Notes: generated by a model not told the origin, from the sequence alone. Shown: positions 1-8,133, numbered from the stretch's first letter. The stretch is 15,536 nucleotides of DNA from an uncultured Ruminococcus sp. (GCA_945876155.1 CAMCMW010000007.1:1-15536); one strand, 5' to 3'. Numbers and translations: made by a program.

Positions 1-798
1 AGTGTACTCACCGATTTTTCTAAACTTAGTGTACCTTGCTTCAAGCAAAATGTCAATATCTTTTTGCAAATTTTCTCTTATAGTATCTGACAAAAATTCT
101 TTAATATTTTCTGCAATTTTATCTAAATCGTAGTGAGCGCTGCCGTTGGGCTCTTCTATGACAGCTTCTGCCACACCCATTTCAAGCATATCTTCAGCAG
201 TAATTCTCAGAATTTCACAGGCTTCCTGCTCCCTGCTGCCGTCTTTCCAGAGTATGCTTGCACAGCCTCTCGGTGAAATTACCGAATAAAGGGCATTTTC
301 CAGCATGGCAAGCCTGTCGCACACGCCAAGAGCCAGCGCACCGCCGCTGCCGCCTTCGCCCAGTACAACAGAAGTCACAGGGGTTCTCAGGCGCATAAAT
401 TCCATAATGTTTTTTGCAATAGCCTCGCCCTGTCCTCTTTCTTCAGCTTCAACGCCGCAGAATGCACCGGGAGTGTCGATAAAGCAGATAACTGGTCTGT
501 GGAACTTCTCAGCCTGCTTTGCAAGTCTTAAAGCCTTTCTGTAACCCTCAGGGTGGGGCATGGCAAAATTGGTTTTCTTGTTCTCGTTGAGATTTCTGCC
601 CTTTACTTCCGCTATAACTGTTACCGGAATGTCGTCCAGACGGGCAATGCCGCCAAGTATCGCAGCGTCATCACCGTAGTATCTGTCACCGTGCATTTCG
701 TAAAACTCGTCGAATATCAGCGGTATATAGTCATTTATTGTGGGACGGTTCTTGTCACGCAGTATCTCCTGTCTCTCCCACGGAGTTTTTGTGTTCAT
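1..798 (-). CDS. accA: Acetyl-CoA carboxylase carboxyltransferase subunit alpha (partial, C-terminus off the left edge)
   Basis: This is the alpha half of the carboxyltransferase, which with AccD moves the carboxyl group from carboxybiotin on AccB to acetyl-CoA, giving malonyl-CoA in the cytoplasm. I translated 266 codons from ATG 798-796 without a stop before base 1. Visible crotonase-fold signatures are DTPGAF (residues 108-113), the glycine-rich GEGGSGGA (147-154, oxyanion region) and SPRGCASILWKD (175-186). The last in-window residues, ARYTKFRKIGEYT, resemble the usual C-terminal end of the family, so only a few residues are probably missing. It lacks the long N-terminal helical extension of the E. 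coli protein, which is common in Firmicutes. A strong AAGGAGG lies 9 nt before the ATG, and the accD stop ends one base before this start, so translation is probably coupled. It is the last visible gene of the operon. Confidence 0.96.
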   Translation of the reverse strand, partial: MNTKTPWERQEILRDKNRPTINDYIPLIFDEFYEMHGDRYYGDDAAILGGIARLDDIPVTVIAEVKGRNLNENKKTNFAMPHPEGYRKALRLAKQAEKFHRPVICFIDTPGAFCGVEAEERGQGEAIAKNIMEFMRLRTPVTSVVLGEGGSGGALALGVCDRLAMLENALYSVISPRGCASILWKDGSREQEACEILRITAEDMLEMGVAEAVIEEPNGSAHYDLDKIAENIKEFLSDTIRENLQKDIDILLEARYTKFRKIGEYT

Positions 799-799
799 A

Positions 800-1684
800 T
801 CAGCGTCCCTCCTTTTCAGGCAGATAGCCGTGCAGTTTCATAATATGGGAAAGCACACTCCTCATTTTGCGCCTTTCAACTATCATGTCGATAAATCCCT
901 TTTCAAGCAGAAATTCCGCCAGCTGGAAATCGTCGGGAAGTCTTTGCTTGATAGTATCCTCGATAACACGTCTTCCTGCAAATCCTACAAGTGCTTTCGG
1001 CTCTGCGATTATGATGTCGCCCAGTGACGCAAAAGAGGCTGTGACACCGCCTGTTGTAGGGTCTGTCAGGACTGTTATATAAAGCTGTCCTGCATCGTCG
1101 TGCCTTGAAACTGCGCCGGAGGTCTTAGCCATCTGCATAAGGGAAATGATACCCTCCTGCATTCTTGCGCCGCCGGAGGCTGTAAACAGTATTACAGGCA
1201 TTTTATTTCTTGTAGCATACTCAAAGGCTCTCGTCAGCTTTTCGCCCACAACGCTGCCCATTGACGCCATCATGAATCTCGAATCCATGATACCGATAAC
1301 AACAGGAATACCCCTTATTTCAGCCTCACCGGTGATTACAGCGTCGTTAAGACCTGTCTTTTCACGCAGCTGCTGCTGTTTTTCCTCGTAGCCGGGGAAA
1401 TCTATGGGGTTTTTGCTCTTCATGTCAGCGTCGATTTCCCTGAACGTACCCTTGTCAACAGTTATTTTCAGACGCTCCTGTGCGGTAAGCCTTGCGTGGT
1501 AATTACACGCCGGACAAACCATGTTCATAGCCTTGATTTCGTCCTCAAACACCACATTGCGGCATCTCGGACATTTAAAAAGCAGGTCGTCGGGAATATT
1601 GTTGTTTTCTGCAGCAGACTTTGTTTCAGTTTTCTCGCTGCCGTTGAATCTCGTTGTAACGACCTTGAAAAGATCCTCTAACAT
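800..1684 (-). CDS. accD: Acetyl-CoA carboxylase carboxyltransferase subunit beta
   Basis: This is the beta half of the carboxyltransferase, which pairs with AccA to form the alpha2-beta2 enzyme. The 294-residue product is a normal length. A four-cysteine zinc ribbon is visible near the N-terminus (C38, C41, C57, C60, as CPRC and CPAC), which is diagnostic of AccD. The carboxyltransferase core follows, with FTASGGARMQEG at about 167-178 and TDPTTGGVTASFA at about 208-220. The start has an AAAGGCGG ribosome binding site in the 18-nt gap after accC. The TGA stop lies one base before the accA ATG, as expected for two subunits needed in equal amounts. All catalytic signatures appear intact. Confidence 0.97.
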   Translation of the reverse strand: MLEDLFKVVTTRFNGSEKTETKSAAENNNIPDDLLFKCPRCRNVVFEDEIKAMNMVCPACNYHARLTAQERLKITVDKGTFREIDADMKSKNPIDFPGYEEKQQQLREKTGLNDAVITGEAEIRGIPVVIGIMDSRFMMASMGSVVGEKLTRAFEYATRNKMPVILFTASGGARMQEGIISLMQMAKTSGAVSRHDDAGQLYITVLTDPTTGGVTASFASLGDIIIAEPKALVGFAGRRVIEDTIKQRLPDDFQLAEFLLEKGFIDMIVERRKMRSVLSHIMKLHGYLPEKEGR

Positions 1685-1702
1685 TTTTTATCCGCCGCCT
1701 TT

Positions 1703-3049
1703 CTATTCATCAAATTTAAATGTATCAAGAAAACGGTTGTTGTATTCGCCGCTTTCAAAAGCATCGCACTTTATAAGCGCAAGCTGGAAGTCTATGTTCG
1801 TATCAATTCCCTCAACGATAAATTCAGAAAGCGCCCATCTCATTTTCATAATAGCCTCGTCCCTTGTGGGGGCGTAGACAATGAGCTTTGCTATCATTGA
1901 ATCGTAGTACGGGGAAATCGTATATCCCTGATATGCCGCTGAATCTATTCTTATTCCAGGACCGCCAGGAGTATGCAGAGCGATTATCTTTCCCGGTGAC
2001 GGACGGAAGTTAAGTTTTGGATTTTCAGCGTTTATACGGCACTCAATTGCGTGACCCTTAATCTGTATATCCTCCTGTTTGTATTCAAGAGGAAGTCCGG
2101 CAGCAATTTTAATCTGTGCCTTTACAAGGTCGACGCCTGTTACAAATTCAGTAACCGGGTGCTCAACCTGTATTCTCGTATTCATTTCCATGAAGTAGAA
2201 GTCTTTGCCGTTTTCAACAAGAAATTCTATTGTACCTGCATTGTAGTAGCCGCACACCTTTGCAGCCTTTACCGCAGCTTCGCCCATTTTCGCTCTCAGT
2301 TCGTCAGTCATTACAGGGCTGGGGCTTTCCTCCAGAACTTTCTGGTTTCTGCGCTGCATACTGCAGTCACGCTCGCCCAGATGTATAACATTTCCCTGCT
2401 TGTCGGCAAGAATCTGTATTTCAATGTGTCTTGGGTTCTTGACAAAGCGTTCCATATAAACGGCGTCGTCACCGAAAAAGCTTTTCGCCTCGGACTGTGC
2501 CGCTGTAATCTGTGATGCAAGCTGGTCCATTGACTCGACCATGCGTATTCCACGTCCTCCGCCGCCGGCTGACGCCTTTACAAGAAGTGGGAAACCTATC
2601 TTTTCAGCCGCCTTTTGCGCCTCCTCAACGGTTCTCACAGCGCCGTCTGAACCCGGTATAACAGGCACTCCGGCTTTTTTCATGGACTCCTTGGCGTTTG
2701 CCTTGTCCCCCAGCATTTCTATGGATTCCGGAGAAGGACCAATAAATTCTATATTGCATTTTCTGCACATTCTTGCAAATGCCGCATTTTCAGAAAGAAA
2801 ACCAAAACCCGGGTGAACAGCGTCACAGCCTGTAATCTCACAGGCAGTAATAATCGCTTTCATGTTGAGATAGCTGTCCTTTGTATCGGCAGGACCTATA
2901 CACACCGCCTCGTCGGCTATCTGTGCATGAAGTGCGTTTCTGTCGGCAGTGGAATATACTGCAACACAGCGTATTCCCAGTTCACGGCAGGCTCTTATTA
3001 TCCTGACGGCAATTTCGCCACGATTGGCGATCAGTACCTTTTTAAACAT
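1703..3049 (-). CDS. accC: Biotin carboxylase subunit of acetyl-CoA carboxylase
   Basis: AccC carboxylates the biotin on AccB using ATP and bicarbonate. The 448-residue product matches the family length and aligns almost residue for residue with E. coli numbering: K116, the glycine-rich ATP-grasp loop AGGGGRG (161-167), E288, N290 and R292 in [13 protein letters not shown]. The N-terminal biotin carboxylase domain starts with the typical [15 protein letters not shown]. The C-terminal domain contains [11 protein letters not shown]. The length stops at the carboxylase, so this is the free acetyl-CoA carboxylase subunit and not a pyruvate or propionyl-CoA carboxylase fusion, which fits its place between fabZ and accD. 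The ATG is preceded by AAAGGTGA, and the gap from fabZ is 16 nt. Confidence 0.98.
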   Translation of the reverse strand: MFKKVLIANRGEIAVRIIRACRELGIRCVAVYSTADRNALHAQIADEAVCIGPADTKDSYLNMKAIITACEITGCDAVHPGFGFLSENAAFARMCRKCNIEFIGPSPESIEMLGDKANAKESMKKAGVPVIPGSDGAVRTVEEAQKAAEKIGFPLLVKASAGGGGRGIRMVESMDQLASQITAAQSEAKSFFGDDAVYMERFVKNPRHIEIQILADKQGNVIHLGERDCSMQRRNQKVLEESPSPVMTDELRAKMGEAAVKAAKVCGYYNAGTIEFLVENGKDFYFMEMNTRIQVEHPVTEFVTGVDLVKAQIKIAAGLPLEYKQEDIQIKGHAIECRINAENPKLNFRPSPGKIIALHTPGGPGIRIDSAAYQGYTISPYYDSMIAKLIVYAPTRDEAIMKMRWALSEFIVEGIDTNIDFQLALIKCDAFESGEYNNRFLDTFKFDE

Positions 3050-3065
3050 TTCAGTCGTTCACCTT

Positions 3066-3500
3066 TCACTTTATGGCAAATGTAATTTCCGCAGAAACTG
3101 CCTTTTGTCCGTCAACCGTCGCAACAGCCTTTCCTACGCCAACAGGGCCTTTTACCTTGATAATCTCCACTTCAAGTCTTAAAGTATCCCCCGGAACTAC
3201 CTGTCTTTTAAACTTTGCCTTGTCAATTCCGGCGAAAAGTCCCAGTTTGCCCTTGTTTTCCGGCAGTACCAGCATTGCAACACAGCCAGCCTGTGCAAGC
3301 ATTTCAATCATAAGAACACCCGGTGTTACAGGGTATTCCGGAAAATGTCCCTTAAACCAGAAATCATCTTCCTTAATATATTTTGTTGCGACTGCTCTTT
3401 TGCCCGGTTCAATCTCGTTTATCTCGTCGATAAGGAGAAATGGGTCACGGTGGGGAATGATTTCCATTATCTGCTCTTTATTGTAAACAACTTCAGCCAT
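3066..3500 (-). CDS. fabZ: 3-hydroxyacyl-ACP dehydratase FabZ
   Basis: FabZ removes water from (3R)-hydroxyacyl-ACP to give trans-2-enoyl-ACP in the elongation cycle. The 144-residue product is a single hot-dog domain. It shows the N-terminal [11 protein letters not shown] (15-25) and the catalytic stretch [16 protein letters not shown] (51-66), with catalytic H52 and E66. The residues after E66 and the absence of FabA-type features place it in FabZ, so it is not expected to isomerise the double bond. An AAGGGGG sequence precedes the ATG in the 11-nt gap from accB. Its position between accB and accC, splitting the acetyl-CoA carboxylase genes, is the usual order in Firmicute fab clusters. Confidence 0.97.
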   Translation of the reverse strand: MAEVVYNKEQIMEIIPHRDPFLLIDEINEIEPGKRAVATKYIKEDDFWFKGHFPEYPVTPGVLMIEMLAQAGCVAMLVLPENKGKLGLFAGIDKAKFKRQVVPGDTLRLEVEIIKVKGPVGVGKAVATVDGQKAVSAEITFAIK

Positions 3501-3511
3501 TTTTATCCCCC

Positions 3512-3985
3512 TTATTCTATTATCATTACCGGCTGGTCAAATTCCACAGCCGTACCGTCTGAAACCAGTATTTCCTTTACAACACCGTCAAATTCGCTCT
3601 GAACCTCGTTCATAAGCTTCATTGACTCGATTATCATAAGCACGTCGCCCTTTTTGACTGTACTGCCCACTTCCACAAACGGAGCTTTATCCGGACCCGG
3701 CTTTGAATAGTATGTGCCGACAATAGGCGCTTTAACAACGTTTCCGCTGATTGTTTTTTCAACAGGTGCATTTTCCTGTACCTCTGCCGCAGGTGCAGCA
3801 GCCGGTACGCCAACAGCTGGCATCATCGGCATCGGCGGTGGAGGCATCTTGTTTTCCTTTTCGATTACAACTTCGCAGTCGCCGTTTTTAATCTTTATCT
3901 TTGAAAGCTTGCCGTTTTCAACCTTGTCGGCAAGTTTGTTTATCTCGTCAAAAGTCAGATTGCACGCAATCATGTTTTCACTCAT
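3512..3985 (-). CDS. accB: Biotin carboxyl carrier protein of acetyl-CoA carboxylase
   Basis: AccB carries the biotin that swings between biotin carboxylase (AccC) and the carboxyltransferase (AccAD). The 157-residue product has three parts: an N-terminal segment of about 45 residues, a Pro/Ala/Met-rich flexible linker (about 47-68), and a biotinyl domain from about residue 80 to the end. The biotinylation motif is ESMKLMNE, with K123 as the lysine expected to be modified; the Ser in place of the more common Ala is also found in other members. The thumb-like insertion of the domain is visible as [18 protein letters not shown] precedes the ATG, with 11 nt to fabF upstream and 11 nt to fabZ downstream. 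Confidence 0.97.
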   Translation of the reverse strand: MSENMIACNLTFDEINKLADKVENGKLSKIKIKNGDCEVVIEKENKMPPPPMPMMPAVGVPAAAPAAEVQENAPVEKTISGNVVKAPIVGTYYSKPGPDKAPFVEVGSTVKKGDVLMIIESMKLMNEVQSEFDGVVKEILVSDGTAVEFDQPVMIIE

Positions 3986-3996
3986 AGTCGTTCTCC

Positions 3997-5235
3997 TTAA
4001 TCAGTAACCTTTTTCATACAGATAGTCGCATTGTGTCCGCCGAAACCGAGAGAGTTTGAAAGTGCCGCATTAACAGGCATTTCAACGTTGCTCTCAACGC
4101 AGTAATCAAGGTCGCATTCCTCGTCGGGAGTTTTATAGCCTATGGTCTTGTGAATGAAATCGTTCTTGATACTCAGTGCTGTAACAACAGCCTCAACGCC
4201 GCCGGCTGCACCTAAAAGGTGTCCTATCATGGACTTGGTTGAATTAATCTTCACTGTCTTTGCAGCGTCGCCCAGCGCTTTCTTTATTGCGATTGTTTCA
4301 TACTTGTCGTTAAGACCTGTTGATGTACCGTGTGCATTAATATATGTTACTTCCTCCGGTTTAAGACCAGCCTCTGTGTATGCGTTTCTCATTGCGGCAG
4401 CTGCGCCCTCGCCCTCAGGGTCGGGAGAAGTGATGTGATATGCGTCACAGGTTGCGCCGTATCCGGCAAGCTCTGCGTAAATTTCAGCGCCTCTTGCCTT
4501 TGCGTGTTCGTACTCCTCCAGCACCAGCATTCCGCAGCCCTCGCCCAGTACAAAGCCGTTTCTGTCCTTGTCAAACGGAATTGACGCTCTTTCCGGGTCT
4601 TCTGATTTTGTCAGCGCTTTCATATTGTTAAAGCCTGCAAGGGTAAACTGCAAAACTGTTGATTCAGTACCGCCGCACAGTGCAACATCAAGATAGCCGT
4701 CCTTTATCTTTCTGAAAGATTCGCCGATTGCGTGAGTACCCGACGCACAGGCTGTAACTGTTGAGAAGTTGTCGCCCTTGAATCCGGTTTTCATGGAAAC
4801 CTGTCCTGCCGCCATGTTGCCTATCATCATAGGAACGTAGAAAGGCGAAACTCTGTTAGGTCCTTTATTCAGAAACTTCTCGTATTCGCTCAGTGTAAGA
4901 CCGATTCCGCCGATACCGCAGCCGATTATAACGCCTGCTCTGTAAGGGTCAATATCCTTGAAATCAGTACCGCTGTCTTTGAGCGCTTCGCTTGCCGCAA
5001 CAACTGCAAACTGTGTGAAACGCTCCATTCTCTTAGCTTCTCTTTTATCAATAAAGTCAGTCGGCTCGAAGTTCTTTACCTCTCCGGCAACGCTTACGCC
5101 GATATCCTTTGTGTCAAACTGTTCAACCTTTGCGATTCCCAGTTTATTTGCCTTAACGCCCTCCCAGAATTCCTGAACGTTGTTTCCGAGGGGATTTATA
5201 GTACCAAGTCCTGTAATTACTACTCTTCTGCTCAT
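3997..5235 (-). CDS. fabF: 3-oxoacyl-ACP synthase II (condensing enzyme FabF)
   Basis: FabF condenses acyl-ACP with malonyl-ACP and drives chain elongation. The 412-residue product has the full thiolase-fold length. The Cys-His-His triad is clear: C163 in VTACASGTHA, H302 in NAHGTSTG, and H339 in KSMIGHLLGAAGG, with the supporting K334. The C-terminal NSLGFGGHNATI (about 392-403) is the expected ending. The ordinary FabF motifs and the single condensing enzyme in the cluster argue against a polyketide synthase. No FabB is in the window, so FabF is probably the main elongation enzyme. AAAGGAATG precedes the ATG, and the gap from fabG is 22 nt. Confidence 0.98.
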   Translation of the reverse strand: MSRRVVITGLGTINPLGNNVQEFWEGVKANKLGIAKVEQFDTKDIGVSVAGEVKNFEPTDFIDKREAKRMERFTQFAVVAASEALKDSGTDFKDIDPYRAGVIIGCGIGGIGLTLSEYEKFLNKGPNRVSPFYVPMMIGNMAAGQVSMKTGFKGDNFSTVTACASGTHAIGESFRKIKDGYLDVALCGGTESTVLQFTLAGFNNMKALTKSEDPERASIPFDKDRNGFVLGEGCGMLVLEEYEHAKARGAEIYAELAGYGATCDAYHITSPDPEGEGAAAAMRNAYTEAGLKPEEVTYINAHGTSTGLNDKYETIAIKKALGDAAKTVKINSTKSMIGHLLGAAGGVEAVVTALSIKNDFIHKTIGYKTPDEECDLDYCVESNVEMPVNAALSNSLGFGGHNATICMKKVTD

Positions 5236-5257
5236 TTTATCATTCCTTTTCTCTTAT

Positions 5258-5992
5258 TTACATTGAAAGTCCACCGGAAATTTCAATTACCTGTCCTGTA
5301 ACGTAGCTTGAATCCTTTGACGCTAAGAATGAAACAACGCCTGCGATTTCCTCCGGCAGTCCGTAGCGCTTCATAGCGATAAGATTCATTATAGCGCTTT
5401 TCTGTTCCTCAGAAAGCTTGTCGGTCATAGGGGTCTTGATAAATCCCGGTGCGACTGCGTTTACATTGATTCCTCTTGAACCCAGTTCCTTTGCAATTGT
5501 CTTTGTCATGCCGATAATTGCAGCCTTTGAGGCGGAGTAGTTTATCTGTCCCGGATTGCCGTACAGTCCGGCAACAGAGGCAACGTTTATTATCTTTCCG
5601 CTTCTCTGCTTCATCATTATCTTTCCGGCGTGTTTCATCATGTTGAAAACACTCTTCTGGTTTACGTTGATTACCATGTCATACTGTTCCTCTGACATTC
5701 TCGCCATAAGACCGTCCCTTGTGATACCTGCGTTATTTACTAAAACGTCAATCGACATGAAAAAGTCCTTTACCTTGCCAACCATTTCCTCGCACTGTGC
5801 ATAGTCGGAAACGTCAGCGCAGAAATACTCGCACTTAACGCCCTTTTCTCTGATTTTTTCAACTATATCGTTATCTCTGAACATATCCTCGTTTAAATCG
5901 TTAAGGGCAATGTCAAAGCCGTCATCTGCAAGTCTCAGCGCAATAGCGGCGCCGATTCCTCTTGAAGAGCCTGTCACTAAAGCTGTTGCCAT
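5258..5992 (-). CDS. fabG: 3-oxoacyl-ACP reductase FabG
   Basis: FabG reduces 3-oxoacyl-ACP to (3R)-hydroxyacyl-ACP with NADPH. The 244-residue product is a classical short-chain dehydrogenase. It shows the cofactor loop TGSSRGIG (7-14), NNAG (86-89), and the active-site tetrad N111, S139, Y152 and K156 (in NYSASKAA). The C-terminal SSYVTGQVIEISGGLSM is typical of FabG, and the neighbours fix the assignment among many similar short-chain dehydrogenases. A good AGGAGGT lies before the ATG within the 48-nt gap after fabK, the longest gap in the operon; I see no hairpin there. Confidence 0.97.
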   Translation of the reverse strand: MATALVTGSSRGIGAAIALRLADDGFDIALNDLNEDMFRDNDIVEKIREKGVKCEYFCADVSDYAQCEEMVGKVKDFFMSIDVLVNNAGITRDGLMARMSEEQYDMVINVNQKSVFNMMKHAGKIMMKQRSGKIINVASVAGLYGNPGQINYSASKAAIIGMTKTIAKELGSRGINVNAVAPGFIKTPMTDKLSEEQKSAIMNLIAMKRYGLPEEIAGVVSFLASKDSSYVTGQVIEISGGLSM

Positions 5993-6040
5993 TTTCAGTT
6001 ACCTCCTGTTTATCTTTATTTCAAAAAACAATATTCTCAA

Positions 6041-6967
6041 TTACTTGTTCAGCAGTTTTTCAGCCTGTGCAAACATTTCCTCAATAATATCCTTACAAGG
6101 CTTAACATCATTTACCATTCCGGCAATAAGTCCGCAGAGGAATGAACCCTCTTCAAGATTGCCGTCCTGTACCGCTTTTCTCAGTGAGCCGAGAGTAATC
6201 TCCTCAAACTCGTCCGGTGTGATAGTACCCTTGAATTCGCCTGCCGCAAGGTTTTTCGCAAACTTTGTCTTTACGTTTCTGCACGGGTGACCTGTTGTTC
6301 TGCCTGTTACCACGTTGTCTGTGTCCTTTGCGTCAACAACAAGCTGTTTGTATGTAGGGTGAATCTGGCACTCCTCAGACGCCAGGAAACGTGTTCCCAC
6401 CTGAACGCCCTCTGCACCCAGCATAAAGGACGCCGCAATACCTCTGCCGTCTGCAATTCCTCCAGCCGCAATAACTGGTATCTCAACTGCGTCAACAACC
6501 TGCGGTACAAGGCACATTGTAGTGTTTTCGCCGATGTGTCCGCCGGATTCAGTACCCTCTGCAACAACAGCATCTGCTCCGGCTCTTTCCATTCTCTTTG
6601 CAAGAGCAACCGACGGTATAACCGGAATAACCTTGATTCCAGCCGCTTTCCATGCCTCCATGAACTTGCCCGGATTTCCTGCACCAGTTGTTACAACCGG
6701 AACTTTCTCCTCAATAACAAGCTTTGCAAGGTCCTCAGCATTAGGGGACATGAGCATGATGTTTACGCCGAAAGGCTTGTCAGTCAGTTCCTTTGTCTTT
6801 CTTATCTGGTCACGCAGATAGTCGATAGGGGCAGAACCGCCGGCAATAAGTCCCAGACCCCCTGCGTTGGAAACTGCGGCTGCAAGGGTGCTTTCAGCTA
6901 TCCATGCCATACCGCCCTGTATAATAGGGTACTTGATACCCAGAAGTTCAGTAATTCTTGTTGTCAT
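6041..6967 (-). CDS. fabK: Enoyl-ACP reductase II, FMN-dependent (FabK)
   Basis: FabK reduces trans-2-enoyl-ACP to acyl-ACP, the last step of each elongation cycle, using FMN and NAD(P)H. The 308-residue TIM-barrel protein of the nitronate monooxygenase-like family begins TRITELLGIKYPIIQGGMAW, much like streptococcal FabK. It carries the FMN-site sequences VTTGAGNPG (92-100) and VIAAGGIADG, and EGTESGGHIG (137-146) with H144 at the position of the S. pneumoniae FabK catalytic histidine. It is unrelated to FabI, the triclosan target, and FabK enzymes are known to be refractory to triclosan. GAGGAAAAG precedes the ATG. It follows fabH after only 15 nt, so there is no room for the acpP gene often found at this place. 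Confidence 0.96.
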   Translation of the reverse strand: MTTRITELLGIKYPIIQGGMAWIAESTLAAAVSNAGGLGLIAGGSAPIDYLRDQIRKTKELTDKPFGVNIMLMSPNAEDLAKLVIEEKVPVVTTGAGNPGKFMEAWKAAGIKVIPVIPSVALAKRMERAGADAVVAEGTESGGHIGENTTMCLVPQVVDAVEIPVIAAGGIADGRGIAASFMLGAEGVQVGTRFLASEECQIHPTYKQLVVDAKDTDNVVTGRTTGHPCRNVKTKFAKNLAAGEFKGTITPDEFEEITLGSLRKAVQDGNLEEGSFLCGLIAGMVNDVKPCKDIIEEMFAQAEKLLNK

Positions 6968-6982
6968 GTCTTTTCCTCTTTC

Positions 6983-7978
6983 TTAAAACTCAAATATGAT
7001 TGCGCCGAATGTAAGACCTGCGCCGAAGCCTACCAGTCCTACCTTATCGCCCTTTTTGATTTTTCCGGCTTTCAGAGCCTCATCAAGGGCAATCGGAATT
7101 GACGCACTTGATGTATTGGCGTGTTTGTCAAGGTTTACAAAGAACTTTTCCATTGAAACCCCTAAATTCTTTGCGGCGGTTTCGATGATTCTGACGTTAG
7201 CCTGGTGAGGTATGATAACGTCAAGTTCGTTTAAGTCAAAGTCTATTTTTTCAGCCGCCTTTGTGAGGGCATTCGGCAGTGCCTTTGTGGCAAACTTGTA
7301 AACCTCTCTGCCGTCCTGGTAGAGGTAGTGTGAGTTGGATTCAGGAAAACCGTCGTCAACTCTGCCCTCTCCTGTCATGAATGCGTTTGCCGGCGGAATT
7401 GAACGTGCGAAAAGATACTTTGCACCGTTTCCGTCTGCACCCAGGTAGCTTGAATACAGTCCGTCGTCTGCTCTCTCAATTACTACTGCCGCCGCACCGT
7501 CACCGAAAAGCACACAGGTACTTCTGTCTGTGTAGTCGGTGATTTTTGTCAGGTTCTCGTTGGCAACAACAAGAGCGTACTTCATATTCTCGTCCGTCTG
7601 AAGGTAGCGCTTTGCCATATCAATAGCGTAAACACACCCTGCACAGGCACAGTTTACGTCAATAGTCATAGCGTTTACAGCACCGATTTCACGCTGAACC
7701 ATACAGGACATTGACGGTGTGTAGTAATCCGGCGAAACGCTTGTGTCAATAATTATGCCGATATCCTCCGGAGAAATTCCGGCAGATGCAATTGCCTCCT
7801 TTGCCGCCTGTGAGCCCATGAACCATGTCGGCTCGCCGTTTGAAACAAAGCGTTCCTTCATACCCGTTCTCGTTGTTATCCACTCGTCGCTTGTTTCAAT
7901 AAATGATGTGAAGTCCTCGTTCACTACTTTCTTCTGGGGCTGATAACTGCCAGTCCCTAAAATTCTGATTCCCGGCAA
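6983..7978 (-). CDS. fabH: 3-oxoacyl-ACP synthase III (initiating condensing enzyme FabH)
   Basis: FabH condenses an acyl-CoA primer with malonyl-ACP to start each chain, and its primer choice sets straight or branched products. The 331-residue product has the triad at C112 (in VNCACAGC), H258 (in IPHQANVRII) and N288 (in HANTSSASIP), and ends with GFGAGLTFGAI. The start is TTG at 7978-7976: GGAGG at 7990-7986 lies 7 nt before it, the next residues PGIRILGTGSY are the usual FabH N-terminus, and no ATG is available nearby. It is the first gene of the operon. A promoter is predicted about 120 nt upstream, and the leader contains palindromic sequences that could control it. Confidence 0.97.
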   Translation of the reverse strand: MPGIRILGTGSYQPQKKVVNEDFTSFIETSDEWITTRTGMKERFVSNGEPTWFMGSQAAKEAIASAGISPEDIGIIIDTSVSPDYYTPSMSCMVQREIGAVNAMTIDVNCACAGCVYAIDMAKRYLQTDENMKYALVVANENLTKITDYTDRSTCVLFGDGAAAVVIERADDGLYSSYLGADGNGAKYLFARSIPPANAFMTGEGRVDDGFPESNSHYLYQDGREVYKFATKALPNALTKAAEKIDFDLNELDVIIPHQANVRIIETAAKNLGVSMEKFFVNLDKHANTSSASIPIALDEALKAGKIKKGDKVGLVGFGAGLTFGAIIFEF

Positions 7979-7988
7979 AAAAATTCCT

Positions 7989-8050
7989 CCTTAAAAGTTG
8001 TCATATCCTTAATTTTGTGGTATAGTTATATTAAGGTGTTTTACCTTAAT
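7989..8050. promoter_or_regulatory. Candidate operator: palindrome plus extra CCTTAA half-sites in the fabH leader
   Basis: A perfect inverted repeat has arms ATTAAGGT (8030-8037) and ACCTTAAT (8043-8050) around a 5-base centre. The same core occurs again as CCTTAAT at 8007-8013 and as CCTTAAA at 7989-7995; the last overlaps the fabH ribosome binding site and may be explained by it. The cluster lies downstream of the predicted fabH -10 box, where a bound repressor could block transcription. It could equally form an 8-bp RNA hairpin in the leader. I do not recognise it as a FapR or FabT box. Function is inferred from symmetry and position only. Confidence 0.5.
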
Positions 8051-8086
8051 GATTTCGCTAAAGATTTCGCTGTAAATCTGAAATCA
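8050..8086. other. Bulged inverted repeat near the predicted 5' end of the fabH mRNA
   Basis: The outer arms TGATTTC (8050-8056) and GAAATCA (8080-8086) and the inner arms AGATTT (8062-8067) and AAATCT (8074-8079) nest around a 6-base loop, with a 5-base bulge on one side. That gives 13 pairs in all. GATTTCGCT also occurs twice as a direct repeat (8051-8059 and 8063-8071). The element begins a few bases downstream of the predicted fabH transcription start and touches the palindrome at 8030-8050. It may be an mRNA 5' hairpin or part of a protein binding site. Confidence 0.45.
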
Positions 8087-8096
8087 ATCATATTTC

Positions 8097-8125
8097 ATTG
8101 TAATCTATTTTAAGATTTTTTGCAA
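8097..8125 (-). promoter_or_regulatory. Predicted sigma-A type promoter for the fabH operon
   Basis: Read on the minus strand, TTGCAA (8125-8120) and TACAAT (8102-8097) are separated by exactly 17 nt. Each box differs from consensus at one or two positions. Transcription would start near 8090 and give a leader of about 112 nt before the fabH TTG codon. No better promoter was found between 7979 and 8225 on this strand. Confidence 0.65.
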
Positions 8126-8133
8126 TGTAATAA

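Noticed and set aside
2051..2515. Plus-strand open frame of 154 residues opposite accC
   Set aside because: Antisense to the conserved biotin carboxylase core, with low-complexity hydrophobic/Cys content and no initiation signal.
6287..7102. Long plus-strand open frame (271 residues) opposite fabK and the end of fabH
   Set aside because: It lies exactly antisense to two well-supported genes, is rich in Cys, Ser and Asn with no recognisable domain, and has no ribosome binding site. It is a codon-bias shadow.
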